The notes beneath the pieces are model-generated. The model was given only the letters and a program-made list of their open reading frames with translations. It ran no database searches and was not told where the DNA came from. Below are positions 5,783 to 9,220 of a DNA stretch of 9,220 nucleotides, piece by piece. A program made the translations under genes and the position numbers. Origin of the DNA: an uncultured Leptospiraceae bacterium (lineage in GTDB: Bacteria > Spirochaetota > Leptospiria > Leptospirales > Leptospiraceae); contig CALDSP010000035.1 of NCBI GenBank assembly GCA_937924465.1, forward strand, positions 1 through 9,220. The letters are read 5' to 3'. Position 1 is the stretch's first letter, and each line of letters opens with the position of its first letter.

Positions 5783-8700
5783 CACCTATTGCCGTTGATT
5801 TAGGAGCCCAAAACACAGGCGTTTTTTTTACTCATTATAGAAAAGGCGAAGAACCAATTTCCAAGAAAGGTCTCACTTTGGTACTTGATCCTGCTAATTT
5901 TACTTTTTCTTTAAAAGAAAGGCGTTCCAACAGGCACAGAATGCGAAGCCAAGCCAGAAGAAAACTAGCCAAACGACTTTTCTTTTTGATTTTGGAAAAG
6001 GAGTACGGACTCAAAGAAGAAGATACTTCTGTTTGGAAATTCATTCGTGGACTTTTAAACAGACGTGGGTTTACTTTCTTACAAGAAGAAATAGACGAAG
6101 AAACCACAAATATTCCTTTAGAATACATGCAATTTCTATTTCCAGATGAGTTCAAAAATTGCAACATAGATGTATTGGACTTTATTCGAGAAAAGGCAAA
6201 CGGAGAAAAAACGGAGGCAATTGCTTTTTGGAAAAAGTTAAACGAATTTGATTACAAGGAAGGAGATGATAATTTTTTTGAAGAATATAAAGACACATAC
6301 GAAAAAAAAGACATACAAGCATTTTCTAAAATAATTAAGAAAATTACAGAAGCTCTCATCAAAGAAGTAGAACAGGGAAACAAACACAGAAAAGTTTATT
6401 TGGAAGAAATTAAAGCAGACATCCAAAATTCTAGTGAACTTAATACCTTACTTGATTCAGCAAAGAAAAAAATTTCTCAAGAAGAATTTTTTCATATCCT
6501 AGGTCATATCTCTAATATTCAACTCCGATTACTTAGGAAATATTTTAATGATAAAACTATGCGAAATGGAAATGACTATTGGGACAAAAAGAGATTAAAA
6601 AAGTTTTATATTCGTTACTTAAAAGCTTGGCATACTAAAAGAGACTCCGAAGAAAAAACCAATCAATTGGAGCTTTTAAAACAATTAGAACAAGAAGAAA
6701 AATCTATCTTAGAATTGTTTCTAAATAATCATCCTAGCACTAGTATTCCCCCTTGTGAAGATCAGAACAATCGTCATATTCCTACTTGCCAAAGTCTATT
6801 ACTAAATGCAAAGAAATTGGATAAGCAATTTCCGGGCTGGAGAGAAATTGTAAAAAAATTAGGAAAACAAAAGGACGAGACGGAAAATTACAAAATCTTA
6901 GATTTTTACGATCCAGAGAATTTAGATAAAGTTTATAGAGAATTACAAAGGTCTTTGCAAGGAGCTAAAAAAGATCTTTCTCTAGTCCCTTTTGATAAGG
7001 ATTCTATCCTGTTTCAAAGAATCTTGGAAACCAGCATTGCTTTAGATCTTTATAAACTCCGTTGGCATGTGGAATATAAGCAAAATGCAAATGGACAAAC
7101 ACCAGAAAAATTTTTTGGTAACACAAAAAAACTCAAATTATACCAAAGCAGTGAAGAAAATTTTCGCGCAGCAGAAATAAATGCAGAAGAAAAAGAAATT
7201 CTTTTAAATATTGCCGAGAGAATTTACCAAGACACAGAAGATGCTCGCAAAGGACTTTGGGAAGAAGAAACTTCTTTACTTAGTAAATGTAACTCTAAGA
7301 CCAAGCACAAAAACAAAACCCAAGAAGTAAATGTAAAGCAAATTCTTAGAATCTCTGATAGCCAAAATTTTTCCTTAGAAGACTTTAAAGCGAAAGTTTG
7401 GAATAAAAAGATTTCTAGGAATTCAACGATAAAGAGTCTCTGTGAAAATATTGAGAAAGAAAGAAAACAATACGGGAATCTCTTCAGTGCAGAATATGAA
7501 AAAACGAAATGGAAATTAATTTCACAAGCAAGAAATGCAAATGATAAATTACCTGTAAAAAAAGATTCTAAACCAACTGAGGAAGAAAAAAAATTACAAA
7601 AGATATTCGAAAATGTCCAGCTCATCTCAAAAACCATAGCCGAATATTTGGGTCATAATGAAGAGCAAATCCGAGTTTACCAAAATCCTTTCTCTTTAGC
7701 TCAAATTTATAATATTTTAGAAACAGAGCAAAAAGGGTTCAGTAAAATTTGCCATGCTTGCCAATTGGAGAATGCTTGGAGAAGCCAAAGAGAAGAAACT
7801 ACACCTTTACAAGGAGAAACAGCCGACAAAGGAGTAAGACTTTCAGGAGATACAGGCAGACCCTTTGATGGACAAATAGACCGAATTGTAACCCGAATTG
7901 CAAAAGAAATAGCTAAACAAAAGTTCATTCAATTGAAGGAAAATCTAGACCCTAAAAAAATTCAAAGTTTAGAAATTCCTGTATTCCTAGAAAATAATAA
8001 ATTTTCCTTTACAGAAGAGGCTTTGAATTTAAAAAAATCCAGCAAGAAAGCCAAAGACAAATTTGAAAAACAAAAGAAAAAATTTGAAGATAGACTCAAA
8101 ACCAAAGAAGAAAGAATTAAATCAGATTCACAAAATATATGCGCTTACACAGGTAAGCAAGTCGGAAAGGATGGAGAAATTGACCATATTATTCCGCGTT
8201 CTAGCACAATAGAGAGCTTTGGTTCTGTATACAATTCAGAACTCAACTTACTTTATGTGAGTAGAGAAGGCAATCAAAAGAAAGGAAACCAGCTTTATAG
8301 TTTGGAGAATATCCATGATAAATTTCTAAAAACACATTTTGAAACAAACGACAGAAATGTTGTTCGCTCTAAAGTTCAAGAAATTTTACAAAAAATCAAA
8401 GAAGACAATAGAAAAGAAAAACGAAACTATATTATTGCAGATAAGCTAGAACCAAATGAGCGAATTGCTATTAAAATGGCTTTGTTTGATAAAAAGCTAA
8501 GAGAAGAAGTAATGCCTTTTCTTTCTATGCACTCTAAGGCTTTAGTCAATGGAACACAAGCTTGGTTTTTTAAAAGACTTCGCCAAGAACTAAGTCAAAA
8601 AATCAAAAAAGAATTTCCTAATTTGCAAGAGTTAAAAATTACCTCTCATTTTCTTTCTACCTCTGATGATGATTTTGCTTTAAAATCACTTCGAGAAAAA

Positions 8701-9220
8701 CTCAGTGAAACCAATCCAGCTTACAAGAAAGAAGAGAAACAAAAAGAGTCCAGCCATATTATTGATGCCACAATGGTGTTTGCCCAAGGACTCATCCAAT
8801 CTACAATACCGGGCAAATACAATTTACGTTCTCCTCTCATCCCTGATGAAGCCCAAGTCACGGGTGAATGGTTGGAAAGTCTTTTACCAGAAGAGTTGGA
8901 GCTACGTTATATAGAAAGAAAATCTAAATACCGAAAAGAAAATCCGGAAAGTAGTCCTCTATTTAAAGCAAGTATGTATGCAGAAAGATTTTTGAGTTTA
9001 CTTATTGATTCCAAAGGAATTCGTTTTGGATTTACACCGGAGAAAGCAAGCGGCTACTTGGATGGGAAAGTTGAGAAAGAAATTTTTAAAGCTCTCAAAC
9101 CCTTTTTGCTTTTTCAACATAAATTTATTTCTGAAGATTTAGAACATTACAAACAATTGCAGACAAGTTCTGGGTTTGTACTTTTAAAACTGCATAGAAA
9201 TAAAGTTAAGGAATATCTCC
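5770..9220 (+). CDS. cas9: Type II-B CRISPR nuclease Cas9 (N-terminal 1150 residues, runs off the window)
   Basis: This is an RNA-guided DNA endonuclease that, with crRNA and tracrRNA, cuts both strands of invading DNA. The frame is open from ATG 5770 to the window end without a stop. RuvC-I is at the N-terminus (PIAVDLGAQNTG, catalytic Asp10). An arginine-rich bridge helix spans about 48-75, and LLNRRGF is at 95-101. A helical recognition lobe follows, with SIPPCEDQNNRHIPTCQSL at 326-344, a mark of the II-B class. A CxxC (661, 664) in CHACQLENAWR and RPFDG (697-701) come next. RuvC-II Glu741 is in IPVFLENNKF. The HNH domain has CAYTG (791), Asp805-His806 (GEIDHIIPRS), Asn826 and Asn835. RuvC-III has SSHIIDATMVFA with His996 and Asp999. 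Every nuclease residue expected up to this point is present. The C-terminal PAM-interacting part is outside the window. The ribosome site AGAGGA lies 7 bases before the ATG. Class II-B rather than II-A or II-C is inferred from motif style. Confidence 0.95.
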   Translation, partial: MEIISPIAVDLGAQNTGVFFTHYRKGEEPISKKGLTLVLDPANFTFSLKERRSNRHRMRSQARRKLAKRLFFLILEKEYGLKEEDTSVWKFIRGLLNRRGFTFLQEEIDEETTNIPLEYMQFLFPDEFKNCNIDVLDFIREKANGEKTEAIAFWKKLNEFDYKEGDDNFFEEYKDTYEKKDIQAFSKIIKKITEALIKEVEQGNKHRKVYLEEIKADIQNSSELNTLLDSAKKKISQEEFFHILGHISNIQLRLLRKYFNDKTMRNGNDYWDKKRLKKFYIRYLKAWHTKRDSEEKTNQLELLKQLEQEEKSILELFLNNHPSTSIPPCEDQNNRHIPTCQSLLLNAKKLDKQFPGWREIVKKLGKQKDETENYKILDFYDPENLDKVYRELQRSLQGAKKDLSLVPFDKDSILFQRILETSIALDLYKLRWHVEYKQNANGQTPEKFFGNTKKLKLYQSSEENFRAAEINAEEKEILLNIAERIYQDTEDARKGLWEEETSLLSKCNSKTKHKNKTQEVNVKQILRISDSQNFSLEDFKAKVWNKKISRNSTIKSLCENIEKERKQYGNLFSAEYEKTKWKLISQARNANDKLPVKKDSKPTEEEKKLQKIFENVQLISKTIAEYLGHNEEQIRVYQNPFSLAQIYNILETEQKGFSKICHACQLENAWRSQREETTPLQGETADKGVRLSGDTGRPFDGQIDRIVTRIAKEIAKQKFIQLKENLDPKKIQSLEIPVFLENNKFSFTEEALNLKKSSKKAKDKFEKQKKKFEDRLKTKEERIKSDSQNICAYTGKQVGKDGEIDHIIPRSSTIESFGSVYNSELNLLYVSREGNQKKGNQLYSLENIHDKFLKTHFETNDRNVVRSKVQEILQKIKEDNRKEKRNYIIADKLEPNERIAIKMALFDKKLREEVMPFLSMHSKALVNGTQAWFFKRLRQELSQKIKKEFPNLQELKITSHFLSTSDDDFALKSLREKLSETNPAYKKEEKQKESSHIIDATMVFAQGLIQSTIPGKYNLRSPLIPDEAQVTGEWLESLLPEELELRYIERKSKYRKENPESSPLFKASMYAERFLSLLIDSKGIRFGFTPEKASGYLDGKVEKEIFKALKPFLLFQHKFISEDLEHYKQLQTSSGFVLLKLHRNKVKEYL

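Noticed and set aside
5835..7928. Minus-strand frames of 62 to 137 codons (5835-6167, 6238-6426, 7224-7637, 7707-7928)
   Set aside because: They are antisense to the continuous cas9 frame, and their residue content (runs of F, S, L) is what the reverse complement of lysine/glutamate-rich coding sequence gives.
8705..8914. Plus-strand 69-codon frame
   Set aside because: It overlaps the RuvC-III region of cas9 in another frame, and no motif or ribosome site supports it.
5770..9220. Possible frameshift or dead Cas9
   Set aside because: The frame was read codon by codon to 9218 without a stop, and Asp10, Glu741, His806, Asn826/835, His996 and Asp999 are all present.

Overview
The window looks like a chromosomal segment of a low-GC, Gram-negative (diderm) bacterium. 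Supporting this are a b558-type succinate dehydrogenase with a single membrane subunit, a polysaccharide/LPS-type ABC-2 permease, and very AT-rich spacers. The SdhC/SdhA style resembles Leptospira, Bacteroidota and similar lineages. A Leptospira-like spirochaete is my best guess, but it is an inference from gene style and cannot be proved here.

Layout, left to right. (1) 1-274, minus strand: the N-terminal part of a secreted or lipid-free periplasmic protein resembling the serine beta-lactamase/penicillin-binding-like hydrolases, cut by the window edge. (2) 275-518: a divergent AT-rich control region with a perfect 8+8 bp palindrome and a wider inverted repeat. (3) 519-4580, plus strand: a tightly packed operon, sdhC-sdhA-sdhB followed by a HAD-family phosphatase. 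SdhCAB is a complete membrane-bound succinate:quinone oxidoreductase (or fumarate reductase) with FAD, three Fe-S clusters and probably two hemes. (4) 4613-5431, minus strand: a Wzm/TagG-like ABC-2 exporter permease, convergent with the HAD gene and without its ATPase partner in view. (5) 5432-5769: a gene-free AT-rich spacer with a repeated promoter-like block, a terminator-like hairpin and a 13-bp direct repeat covering the start codon of the next gene. (6) 5770-9220, plus strand: the first 1150 codons of a Cas9 of type II-B (Francisella/Legionella/Wolinella class), still open at the right edge.

The most notable content is the Cas9. Its RuvC-I, bridge helix, RuvC-II, HNH and RuvC-III motifs are all intact through residue 1150, so it appears to be a working nuclease rather than a relic. 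The rest of the locus (C-terminus with the PAM-reading region, cas1, cas2, cas4, tracrRNA and repeat array) would lie to the right of the window. None of it is visible here. The sdh operon, the permease and cas9 do not obviously cooperate. The picture is a core metabolic operon next to an accessory segment carrying CRISPR defence.
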